A stretch of 42,367 bases of DNA from an uncultured Parabacteroides sp. (GTDB taxonomy: Bacteria; Bacteroidota; Bacteroidia; Bacteroidales; Tannerellaceae): contig CAKUZF010000021.1 in the NCBI GenBank assembly GCA_934718155.1, positions 1 through 42,367 of the forward strand. The letters are read 5' to 3'. Of the stretch, positions 33,266-39,763 are shown one piece after another; positions within the stretch are counted from its first letter, which is position 1, and every line of letters starts with the position of its first letter. Position numbers and translations under genes: made by a program. The notes below the pieces were generated by a model that made no database searches, was not told where the DNA came from, and worked only from the letters and a program-made list of their open reading frames with translations.

Positions 33266-34498
33266 TTATGCGTCCATGCGCAGGTAGGAGCTGTCGCCGT
33301 AGCTCAGGAAGCGGAAGTCGTGGCCCAAGGCATAGTCATAGATCGTTTTCCAGTCGCCTTTCACGAAGGCCGAGATCAGCAGCAGCAGGGTGCTTTTGGG
33401 CTGATGGAAATTGGTGATGATGCCTTTCACCAGCTTGAAGGAGTAGCCCGGCGCGATGATGATCTGCGTGGCGGTCACCAGCTTGTCAGCTTGGTGGCGG
33501 TCCAGGTAGTCGAGTATGTTTTGCAGGGCCTCGTCGGCGGTCAGGCGGTTGTTGGCCGCCTCGTAGGGCATCCATTGCTTCACGACCAGCTCTTCCGAGG
33601 TGGCCTCGGGGTGAGCCGCCAGAAGCACGCCTATGTAATAGAGGCTCTCCAGCGTGCGCACCGAGGTGGTGCCTACGGCCACGATGTGCCCCAGGCGGCT
33701 CTTCAGCCGCTCGATGCTCTCGCGGCGCACGGAGATGAACTCGGTGTGCATCTCGTGCCCCTCGATGGTCTCGCTCTTGACGGGCTTAAAGGTTCCGGCG
33801 CCCACATGCAGGGTCACCTCCTCGCGGCCTATGCCTTTCGCGTCGATAGCGGCCAGCACCTCCGGGGTGAAGTGCAATCCGGCGGTCGGCGCCGCTACTG
33901 AGCCTTTGATTTTCGAGTAGACCGTTTGGTAGGTCTGCAGGTCGCTCTTCTGCGTCTCGCGGTGCAAATAGGGGGGGATGGGCAGCACGCCTGCCGCGTC
34001 GAGGATGTCGGCGAAGGTGTAGCGGGCGTTATCCCAGCTGAAGCGAACCTCGTGGGTGTCGCCGTGAGAGGCGATCTTCTCGGCCGAGAGCGTCACGCTC
34101 TCCTCGCCGATGGCGATGCGGCGGCGCAGCGTGCCCTCCTTCCACTTTTTCAGGTTGCCTATGAGGCAGGTCCAGGCGCACGACTCCGTTTGCTGAAACA
34201 CCAGGGCGTAGTCGTGTGGCGCATAGGGCTCCAGGCAGAACACCTCGATGCGGGCGCCCGTCTCCTTCTGAAACAGCAGGCGCGCTTGGATCACCCGCGT
34301 GTTGTTATACACCAGCAGGGTGTCGGCGGGCATGAAGTCGGCGATGTGCTTAAACTGGCTTTCTTCGATCTTTCCCGATCGATAGAGCAGCAGCTTCGAT
34401 TCGTCTCGTTTCGCCAGGGGGAATTTGGCAATGCGCTCATCGGGCAGAGGATAGTCGTAATCCTCCATACGTATCTGTTTCGTTTCTGTCGTCATCAT
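33266..34498 (-). CDS. queA: S-adenosylmethionine:tRNA ribosyltransferase-isomerase
   Basis: 410 residues from ATG 34498 (a second ATG follows at 34495). QueA transfers and isomerises the ribosyl part of SAM onto preQ1-modified tRNA to make epoxyqueuosine. Conserved blocks: YPLPDERIAKFPLAKRDESKLLLY, LLVYNNTRVIQARL, GSVAAPTAGLHFTPEVL, EVTLHVGAGTFKPV, HQPKSTLLLLISAF. Length exceeds the usual 340-350 mainly through a segment around EATSEELVVKQWMPYEAANNRLTADEAL. The open frame continues upstream to 34780, but that part runs through the repeat region and is rejected. Followed by the PorE-like gene. Confidence 0.93.
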   Translation of the reverse strand: MMTTETKQIRMEDYDYPLPDERIAKFPLAKRDESKLLLYRSGKIEESQFKHIADFMPADTLLVYNNTRVIQARLLFQKETGARIEVFCLEPYAPHDYALVFQQTESCAWTCLIGNLKKWKEGTLRRRIAIGEESVTLSAEKIASHGDTHEVRFSWDNARYTFADILDAAGVLPIPPYLHRETQKSDLQTYQTVYSKIKGSVAAPTAGLHFTPEVLAAIDAKGIGREEVTLHVGAGTFKPVKSETIEGHEMHTEFISVRRESIERLKSRLGHIVAVGTTSVRTLESLYYIGVLLAAHPEATSEELVVKQWMPYEAANNRLTADEALQNILDYLDRHQADKLVTATQIIIAPGYSFKLVKGIITNFHQPKSTLLLLISAFVKGDWKTIYDYALGHDFRFLSYGDSSYLRMDA

Positions 34499-34510
34499 AT
34501 ATAATAAGTA

Positions 34511-34536
34511 AGATCTATCCCTTTTATGGGAGATCT
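34511..34536. repeat. Hairpin in the queA leader
   Basis: AGATCT (34511-34516) and AGATCT (34531-34536) with inner CCC/GGG pairs form an imperfect stem around TTTTAT, just upstream of the queA start on the minus strand. It is too short for a preQ1 riboswitch and I see no riboswitch consensus. Confidence 0.4.
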
Positions 34537-34610
34537 GGACGCGAAAATACAAATAGTGCGACAAATATCCTACTTTTTGCGGCTCAGTCGGAACAGGGCG
34601 GGGAAGCCCA

Positions 34611-34738
34611 CGCCCGTCGTTGTGAAAAACGTTGCCCGTCGGCGTAAAAAACGTTGCCCGTCGGCGTAGGAAAAAATGGGCGTGGAAATTTACAACGACG
34701 GGCAACGAAATTTTTGCGAATGGCCGTCGTTTTTCGCT
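34611..34738. repeat. 22-bp-period repeat array, locus 2
   Basis: Contains an exact 22-bp unit GTTGCCCGTCGGCGTAAAAA + AC (34631-34652), a near copy with an extra base (34653-34675), a partial unit before them, and then GACGGGCAACGAAATTTTTG followed by CGAAT (34697-34721). The GGCGTAAAAAAC and GGGCAACGAAATTT modules are those of locus 1 (5971-6097), but GACGGGCAAC appears here in both orientations. With the hairpin above and the small RNA below, this fills 34499-35023; 34739-34920 shows nothing else recognisable. Confidence 0.75.
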
Positions 34739-34931
34739 GGGGCGGGCGTCGCGTGTCGTGCCTACGTACAGCGGGCCCAATCCTTATCTGCCCTGTCTGG
34801 ATGAGTCGGGCGGGTCCTTTCGCTTCCTTGTTTTCGAAGCGGAATTTAACAGTTAGGCTTCGTTGTGTATAAATAGTGTTAATCGAGGAACGATTTATGC
34901 TGAAAAAGTATGCTGCGTAACATAAAACCCC

Positions 34932-34939
34932 TATATTTG
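34932..34939 (+). promoter_or_regulatory. -7 box of a candidate small RNA
   Basis: TATATTTG, a perfect TAnnTTTG. No TTG is found at the expected distance upstream, so the promoter relies on the -7 box. It lies about 50 nt before a terminator hairpin with no gene between. Confidence 0.55.
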
Positions 34940-34944
34940 CATCG

Positions 34945-35018
34945 TGTTTTTCATGGTATTAGATTTAAGGTTAACAACGATGAGATTGGCTGTCCGTGAT
35001 GGATGGCTTTTTTCTTTT
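34945..35018 (+). ncRNA. Candidate small RNA of about 70-75 nt
   Basis: Between the TATATTTG box and a Rho-independent terminator (stem GCTGTCC 34989-34995 / GGATGGC 35001-35007, loop GTGAT, T-tract to 35018) lies a short transcript with no neighbouring plus-strand gene. The body reads TTTTTCATGGTATTAGATTT and onwards; I have the impression of having seen this block in other Bacteroidetes intergenic regions but cannot verify it. It also contains an ATG with an open frame that runs through the terminator, which argues against a leader peptide. It converges on the cupin gene ending at 35024. The 5' end is an estimate from the promoter. Confidence 0.5.
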
Positions 35019-35023
35019 ATAGG

Positions 35024-35419
35024 CTATCCGTTCAGGATGTCTTCCGGGCCGAGCGGCTCAAACTTTCCATCCTTCGCTTCGAAGATCACCGTCCCGCTCT
35101 GATGCGAGACGATCTTATGCCAGCGGCCTGCCTCGATCGACATGGCGCAGTCTGTGGTGCCTGCGGTGATGGTCATCTCTTCCGTCAGGTTCCCCTTGTC
35201 GTCATAAAAATACTGGGTCGCGCTTCCTCGCAGGATCACGACCACTTCCGTCGTCGTGCGATGGCGGTGGATGGGCAGGATGGTGCCCGGTTCGAGCGCG
35301 TTCAGCATACGCTGCGAGTTGTCGTCGGCGCTGGTGCGCAAATCGTAGTGCATCCTCAGCCGCGGCGAAGCCTTCGCCTCCTCGGTGAGGGCGTCGAGTA
35401 GTTGCTTGTCGATTCTCAT
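35024..35419 (-). CDS. WbuC-like cupin-fold metalloprotein
   Basis: 131-residue single-domain cupin. Metal-binding residues are visible: H51, H53 and E58 in LPIHRHRTTTEVVVILRG, and H101 in AGRWHKIV. The N-terminal IDKQLLDALTEEAKASPRLR and the polar HRHRTTTE block match the WbuC family, named for its frequent linkage with O-antigen genes; biochemical role unknown. No polysaccharide genes are adjacent. A TAACTTTG box at 35459-35466 on the minus strand may drive it. Confidence 0.85.
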   Translation of the reverse strand: MRIDKQLLDALTEEAKASPRLRMHYDLRTSADDNSQRMLNALEPGTILPIHRHRTTTEVVVILRGSATQYFYDDKGNLTEEMTITAGTTDCAMSIEAGRWHKIVSHQSGTVIFEAKDGKFEPLGPEDILNG

Positions 35420-35589
35420 AATCTTTTCGGTTTAAATGAATGTATGATCCAATGGGGGCAAAGTTACGCAGTTTTTCTCGTATGTCGCCCATTCTTTCAA
35501 GCGAAGGCGCTCGGCGTGGATCAGTTGCGCAAGGTCTTAATTTATGCGAAAAAAACAACGGTCGGAGAATAACGTGAATAGCTTTTTCC

Positions 35590-35597
35590 TATATTTG
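35590..35597 (+). promoter_or_regulatory. -7 box of the ferritin gene
   Basis: TATATTTG, perfect match to TAnnTTTG, about 50 nt upstream of the ferritin ATG. The -33 region lacks a clear TTG, as expected if an activator assists. Confidence 0.6.
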
Positions 35598-35645
35598 CGG
35601 CGTTAGCAAGAAGAACAAGTATTAACCATTTAAATTGTTGATAGT

Positions 35646-36128
35646 ATGGGTTTAAGTAAAGAATTATCAGAGGCGTTTAACGCCCAGGTGAATGCCGAGA
35701 TGTGGTCGGCTAATTTGTATCTGTCGATGGCTGTATTCTTTAAGAAAGCCGGTTTGAATGGATGCGCTCACTGGATGGAGAAGCAGTCTGAGGAGGAGAA
35801 CGAGCATGCCAGCAAGTTCATCAATTTCACGATTGAGCGCGGCGGCAATGTCGAGATCGGCCAGGTGAATGTCGTTCCGACAGGCTGGGGCTCTCCGTTG
35901 GAGGTGTTCGAGCATGTTTATAGCCACGAGTGCAAGGTGTCGGAGATGATCGACAATTTGATGGACATCGCCGAGAAGGATCGCGACCACGCTTCGCGCG
36001 ACTTCTTGTTCGGCTTCGTGCATGAGCAGGTTGAGGAAGAGCGTGCGGCCAAGGAGGTGATCGACCTGCTCAAGGCCTATGGCGAGCATCATTATGGCAT
36101 CGTAGATCATAAGTTGGGAAAGCGATAG
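35646..36128 (+). CDS. ftnA: Non-haem ferritin
   Basis: 160-residue four-helix-bundle ferritin that oxidises Fe(II) and stores Fe(III) in a 24-mer shell. Ferroxidase residues are in order and spacing of E. coli FtnA: E18, E51, H54, E95, Q128 and E131. No haem-ligand methionine typical of bacterioferritin is seen. In Bacteroides, ferritin is induced by iron and oxygen exposure; here no operator could be defined. A terminator follows at 36157-36193. Confidence 0.95.
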   Translation: MGLSKELSEAFNAQVNAEMWSANLYLSMAVFFKKAGLNGCAHWMEKQSEEENEHASKFINFTIERGGNVEIGQVNVVPTGWGSPLEVFEHVYSHECKVSEMIDNLMDIAEKDRDHASRDFLFGFVHEQVEEERAAKEVIDLLKAYGEHHYGIVDHKLGKR

Positions 36129-36156
36129 ATCATATTTCGTTCGCTAAATAACGTTT

Positions 36157-36193
36157 GGGGGAGTGAGGTTGATGCCTCGCTCCTCTTTTTTTT
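36157..36193 (+). terminator. Terminator of the ferritin gene
   Basis: GAGTGAGG (36161-36168) pairs with CCTCGCTC (36175-36182) through 8 bp including one G-U, followed by CTC and eight Ts. The -7 box of the next gene starts just after. Confidence 0.88.
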
Positions 36194-36194
36194 G

Positions 36195-36202
36195 TACTTT
36201 TG
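36195..36202 (+). promoter_or_regulatory. -7 box of the DUF695 gene
   Basis: TACTTTTG immediately after the ferritin terminator's T-tract, about 22 nt before ATG 36224. The nearest TTG (36169-36171) is 23 nt upstream. Confidence 0.5.
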
Positions 36203-36223
36203 CGTGCAAACAAGATAGATAGT

Positions 36224-36661
36224 ATGAGACTAAGCGACGAATGGTTTATGGCGCTCTCGGAAAACGAGGCGGGAAAGCTCATCACCGTGCAGGGGCGCGA
36301 TGGGTTGCAGGAATTCAAGGCATGTGGCAAACTGAAGGAGCGGGTGGAGATCACCTGGCCGTATGAGTCTGACGAGAAGGGCTTGCCCAGCGAGGCCCTG
36401 GCCGAGCGGATGGAGACCGTCGAGGCGGCTTTGCGCAAGGCGATGGAGAAGGACAAGCTGGCTATCTTGACAGGCGTTTACACCGGAGGGGGCGAGAAGG
36501 TGTGGGTATTCTACACGCGAACGACCCGTGTGTTTGGCGAGCGGCTGAACGAGGCGTTGGCTCCTTTCGAGCTGCTGCCCATCTCGATTTACACCGAGAT
36601 GGATCCGGACTGGGAGGAGTATGCCGACCTTTACGAGATGAAGCAATGGGCCGTGGGTTAA
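36224..36661 (+). CDS. DUF695-type small cytosolic protein
   Basis: 145 residues from ATG 36224, chosen because the promoter box at 36195-36202 excludes an upstream TTG start. MRLSDEWFMALSENEAGKLITVQGRDGLQEF at the N-terminus and ISIYTEMDPDWEEYADLYE at the C-terminus resemble the DUF695 family (short alpha/beta protein of unknown role). No signal peptide or membrane helix. Stands alone between ferritin and the TIM-barrel gene. Confidence 0.65.
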   Translation: MRLSDEWFMALSENEAGKLITVQGRDGLQEFKACGKLKERVEITWPYESDEKGLPSEALAERMETVEAALRKAMEKDKLAILTGVYTGGGEKVWVFYTRTTRVFGERLNEALAPFELLPISIYTEMDPDWEEYADLYEMKQWAVG

Positions 36662-36733
36662 ATATTTGGTGAAAAGATACCTGTTTTTTAATGAATTTAA
36701 CACGAACGATGGACAGCGAATGAAAATAAAGTT

Positions 36734-36741
36734 TACTTTTG
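36734..36741 (+). promoter_or_regulatory. -7 box of the TIM-barrel lipoprotein gene
   Basis: TACTTTTG about 38 nt upstream of ATG 36780. No clear -33 TTG at the right distance. Confidence 0.5.
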
Positions 36742-36779
36742 CCGAAAATCTGTAATCAACTATATTAAAATATAAGACA

Positions 36780-37691
36780 ATGCAAAACAGACGTGATTTT
36801 TTGAAGCATGCATCGATGATGCTTGCCGGTGGTTTGGTTGCTCCGCATTTCTTGACATCTTGCGGTGGTGGTAATGGCTCAGCTGCGGCTTCAGCTTCAG
36901 CTGAGGAGGTAGCTAAGAAGCATATTGGCCTTCAGTTGTATTCTTTGCGCGACGATATCAACGACTTGGGTATCAAGAAGGTGTTGGAGATCGTTTCAAA
37001 GATGGGCTATGTAAACTTGGAGACCGCAGGTTATAGCGACGATGGTAAGATCTACGATTTGGAGCCGGCTGAGTTCAAGAAGATTTGCCAGGATCTGGGT
37101 ATGCGTGCAACCAGCGCTCACTTGACTCACTTCATGACTGACGATATGCAGGCCGACCTCGCTTGGTGGAACAAGGCTATCGAGGCTCACAAGAAGGCTG
37201 GTATGAAGTATATGGTTATGCCGGTTTCTCCGATCAACGAGAAGGCTTCTTTGGATCTGTTGAAGAAGTATTTCGGCGACTATTTCTATCAGATTGGTTT
37301 GGCAGCAGCTGGCGCTGGCATCAAGTTCGGCTATCACAACCACGACTATGAGTTCAAGCAGATCGAGGGTCAGACCATCTACGACTTGATGTTGGAGAAC
37401 TCAAGCCCCGACCACGTTATGTTCGAGATGGACGTATATTGGGTAATGCGCGGCGGTCAGAATCCTGTTGAGCTGTTGAAGAAGTATCCGAACCGTTTCC
37501 CGATCCTGCACATCAAGGACGAGAAGGCTATCGGCGCAAGCGGCACGATGGACTTCAAGTCTATCTTCGACCAGGCTTACGCTAACGGCGTGAAGGATTG
37601 GTATGTAGAGGTTGAGCGCTACGATGGCACTCCGCAGGAGGATGTTCAGAAGAGCTACGACTTCTTGAACAAGGCCGACTTCGTGAAGTAA
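36780..37691 (+). CDS. Exported sugar phosphate isomerase/epimerase-like TIM barrel
   Basis: 303 residues. The N-terminus NRRDFLKHASMMLAGGLVAPHFLTSCGG combines a twin-arginine motif (R4R5-DFLK) with a lipobox (C28), suggesting Tat export as a lipoprotein. After an Ala/Ser linker comes an AP-endonuclease-2/xylose-isomerase-like barrel from about residue 47 (IGLQLYSLRDD). Likely metal ligands sit in YHNHDYEF, FEMDVYWV, ILHIKDEKA and YVEVERYD. Such exported members in Bacteroidetes are linked to sugar degradation; substrate unknown. No operon partner. Terminator at 37732-37767. Confidence 0.85.
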   Translation: MQNRRDFLKHASMMLAGGLVAPHFLTSCGGGNGSAAASASAEEVAKKHIGLQLYSLRDDINDLGIKKVLEIVSKMGYVNLETAGYSDDGKIYDLEPAEFKKICQDLGMRATSAHLTHFMTDDMQADLAWWNKAIEAHKKAGMKYMVMPVSPINEKASLDLLKKYFGDYFYQIGLAAAGAGIKFGYHNHDYEFKQIEGQTIYDLMLENSSPDHVMFEMDVYWVMRGGQNPVELLKKYPNRFPILHIKDEKAIGASGTMDFKSIFDQAYANGVKDWYVEVERYDGTPQEDVQKSYDFLNKADFVK

Positions 37692-37731
37692 TTAGATAGA
37701 ATCCCCCAACGAAGAGGATATAAAGACAGAG

Positions 37732-37767
37732 GAGGGTGTGTCGCATGGATCGACACACCCTCTTTTT
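37732..37767 (+). terminator. Terminator of the TIM-barrel gene
   Basis: Perfect 12-bp stem GAGGGTGTGTCG (37732-37743) / CGACACACCCTC (37751-37762), 7-nt loop, then TTTTTG. Confidence 0.92.
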
Positions 37768-37804
37768 GTTTAGGCCCGGCTCATGCCTCGCCGTGAGGAA
37801 GGCG

Positions 37805-37846
37805 AAACAAAAAAAGAGAGCGATCTTTTGCTGGAAGTCGCCCTCT
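37805..37846 (-). terminator. Terminator of the second glutamate dehydrogenase gene
   Basis: On the minus strand AGAGGGCGA (37838-37846) pairs with TCGCTCTCT (37815-37823) with one G-U, followed by TTTTTTTG to about 37807. Confidence 0.85.
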
Positions 37847-37886
37847 TTCTCTTAACTTAACTTATGCAATGATGATTAATCTTCTC

Positions 37887-39221
37887 TTACAAGATGCCTT
37901 GCGCCATCATGGCTTTCGCAACCTTCATGAAGCCGGCCACGTTGGCTCCCTTCACGTAGTTTACGTAGCCATCCGCCTGCTTGCCATACTTCACGCACTG
38001 CTCGTGGATGTTCTGCATGATGCTTTGCAGCTTCTGATCGACCTCCTCGCTCGACCAGCTCAGCTTCTGCGCATTTTGCGTCATCTCTAAGCCCGAGACG
38101 GAGACGCCTCCCGCATTGGCGGCCTTGCCCGGCGCATACAGGATCTTGGCGTTCAGGAAGGCGTTGATCGCTTCGGGGGTTGAGGGCATGTTGGCCCCTT
38201 CCGACACGGCGAAACAGCCATTGGCCAGCAGCTTCGCAGCGTCTTCGCCGTTGATCTCGTTCTGTGTGGCGCTCGGCATGGCGATGTCGCACTTCTCTCC
38301 CCAAGGACGTGCGCCTTGCACATATTTGCAGCCGTATTGCTCGGCATACTCGCGGATGCGTCCTCTATAGAGGTTTTTCAGCTCCATGATGTAGTCCAGC
38401 TTCTCACGGTCGATGCCGTCAGGGTCGTAGATGTAGCCGTCGGAGTCGGACATGGTAACGACCTTCGCGCCCAGGGCGATCAGCTTCTCGACGGTGTATT
38501 GGGCCACGTTGCCCGCACCCGACACGCAGACCGTCTTGCCTTTCAGCTCGATGCCCTTGGTCTTCAGCATCTGCAGCAGGAAGTACACATTGCCATAGCC
38601 GGTAGCCTCGGGGCGCACCAGCGATCCGCCGAATTCGAGGCCTTTACCGGTGAATGTTCCGGTGTTCTCGCGGGCCAGCTTCTTATACATGCCATACATA
38701 TAGGCCACCTCGCGGCCTCCTACGCCGATATCGCCGGCGGGCACGTCGGTGTCTGGGCCGATGTGGCGCCACAGCTCCAAGACGAACGCCTGGCAGAAAC
38801 GCATGATCTCGGCGTTCGACTTGCCGCGAGGGCTGAAGTCTGATCCGCCCTTGCCTCCGCCCATGGGGAGTGTGGTCAGTGAGTTTTTAAACGTCTGTTC
38901 GAATGCCAAGAACTTCAGGATCGAAAGGTTTACTGAGGAGTGGAAACGGATTCCTCCCTTATACGGGCCGATCGCGTTGTTGTGTTGGATGCGATAACCC
39001 ATGTTGGTTTGAATCTGTCCTTTGTCGTCCATCCATGTTACGCGGAAAGAGAAGATGCGATCGGGAATGCAAAGGCGCTCGATCAGGTTGCTCTTCTCAA
39101 ACTCGGGATGCTCATTGTATGCCTCCTCGATAGTTGCCAATACCTCTGACACGGCTTGGTGATACTCTGGTTCGTTGGGGAACCTTCTTTTCAGATTGTC
39201 TAAAACTTCACTTGCCTTCAT
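37887..39221 (-). CDS. gdhA: Glutamate dehydrogenase, NADP-type loop (paralogue 2)
   Basis: 444 residues, alignable without gaps over at least its first 270 residues to the enzyme at 1438-2772. Same catalytic K88, K124 and D164. The Rossmann turn is SGAGNVAQYTVEK and the second strand ends TMSDSDGY (256-263); the SDSxG pattern matches E. coli GdhA, which is NADP-specific, so this copy is probably the assimilatory, NADP-preferring form. This is inference from the loop. The gene has a strong promoter with a palindrome over its -33 box (39301-39335) and its own terminator. Two GDH genes of distinct cofactor use are known in Bacteroides. Confidence 0.94.
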   Translation of the reverse strand: MKASEVLDNLKRRFPNEPEYHQAVSEVLATIEEAYNEHPEFEKSNLIERLCIPDRIFSFRVTWMDDKGQIQTNMGYRIQHNNAIGPYKGGIRFHSSVNLSILKFLAFEQTFKNSLTTLPMGGGKGGSDFSPRGKSNAEIMRFCQAFVLELWRHIGPDTDVPAGDIGVGGREVAYMYGMYKKLARENTGTFTGKGLEFGGSLVRPEATGYGNVYFLLQMLKTKGIELKGKTVCVSGAGNVAQYTVEKLIALGAKVVTMSDSDGYIYDPDGIDREKLDYIMELKNLYRGRIREYAEQYGCKYVQGARPWGEKCDIAMPSATQNEINGEDAAKLLANGCFAVSEGANMPSTPEAINAFLNAKILYAPGKAANAGGVSVSGLEMTQNAQKLSWSSEEVDQKLQSIMQNIHEQCVKYGKQADGYVNYVKGANVAGFMKVAKAMMAQGIL

Positions 39222-39300
39222 AATAGATTCTTTCTTTTAGAATGTTGCTTTTATTGTTTCATCTTTTTGCCTACGGCGTGTTTACTCTTATGAGATGGCG

Positions 39301-39335
39301 CAAAGGTAAGTGAATTTTTGGTATATCCAAAAATT
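39301..39335 (-). promoter_or_regulatory. gdhA promoter with overlapping 23-bp palindrome
   Basis: Minus strand: TTTG (39328-39331), 19-nt spacer, TACCTTTG (39301-39308). Over the spacer and -33 box lies a perfect inverted repeat AATTTTTGG (39313-39321), TATAT, CCAAAAATT (39327-39335). A regulator bound here would compete with polymerase, so this is a likely repressor operator. Confidence 0.75.
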
Positions 39336-39399
39336 TGTAAGAAGAAATACTCTAAAAAATAGCAAATAGTAATATTATTCCGTTCTGTCTAACGAAATG

Positions 39400-39582
39400 T
39401 TATTCTCTGCGGTGCTTGAAGTTCTTGTAAACGGGAACGAAAACGATGATCGCCGAGGCTACGAGCGTGAACACGATGTCGGGCGTGATCTTCTCGCTGC
39501 TTGAAAGGAGGATATAGCAAAGGAAGCCCCAAAGGAGCGTGATGCATACAGCTTGACTGTTGGTTATTTTTCTGCGTGCCAT
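39400..39582 (-). CDS. Small two-helix membrane protein
   Basis: 60 residues: basic start MARRKITNSQ, first hydrophobic helix AVCITLLWGFLCYILL, short polar loop SSSEKITPD, second helix IVFTLVASAIIVFVPVY, basic end KNFKHRRE. The positive-inside rule puts both ends in the cytoplasm. I do not recognise the family. The reading frame has the codon character of nearby genes and starts at a plain ATG. It sits between the second gdh gene and the TonB-receptor gene on the same strand. Confidence 0.6.
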   Translation of the reverse strand: MARRKITNSQAVCITLLWGFLCYILLSSSEKITPDIVFTLVASAIIVFVPVYKNFKHRRE

Positions 39583-39607
39583 GCTTACATTTTGTTTTAT
39601 GAGTGAT

Positions 39608-39651
39608 AAAGGCGAAGCGCAAGGGGGGAAGGCCCTCGTCGCTTCGCCTTT
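39608..39651. terminator. Strong hairpin between TonB receptor and small membrane protein genes
   Basis: Perfect 12-bp stem AAAGGCGAAGCG (39608-39619) / CGCTTCGCCTTT (39640-39651). T-runs are only three long on either side, so it is a plausible but not classical terminator for the minus-strand TonB-receptor transcript, or a leader hairpin for the 60-residue protein. Confidence 0.55.
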
Positions 39652-39763
39652 GCTTGCCGCGAAGATAACAATAAACTTGTTTGATTGCTATGCCTCGACG
39701 CAGCTTATGTTATGAAAAGATAACCTGTTCCTTCGGGGATGACACCTGTTTCGATGCGCTTCC

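Noticed and set aside
34511..34536. preQ1 riboswitch before queA
   Set aside because: Only a short hairpin is present; no pseudoknot or preQ1 consensus can be seen.
34499..34780. 94-codon N-terminal extension of QueA
   Set aside because: It runs through the 22-bp repeat array and the queA leader; QueA homology begins after ATG 34498.
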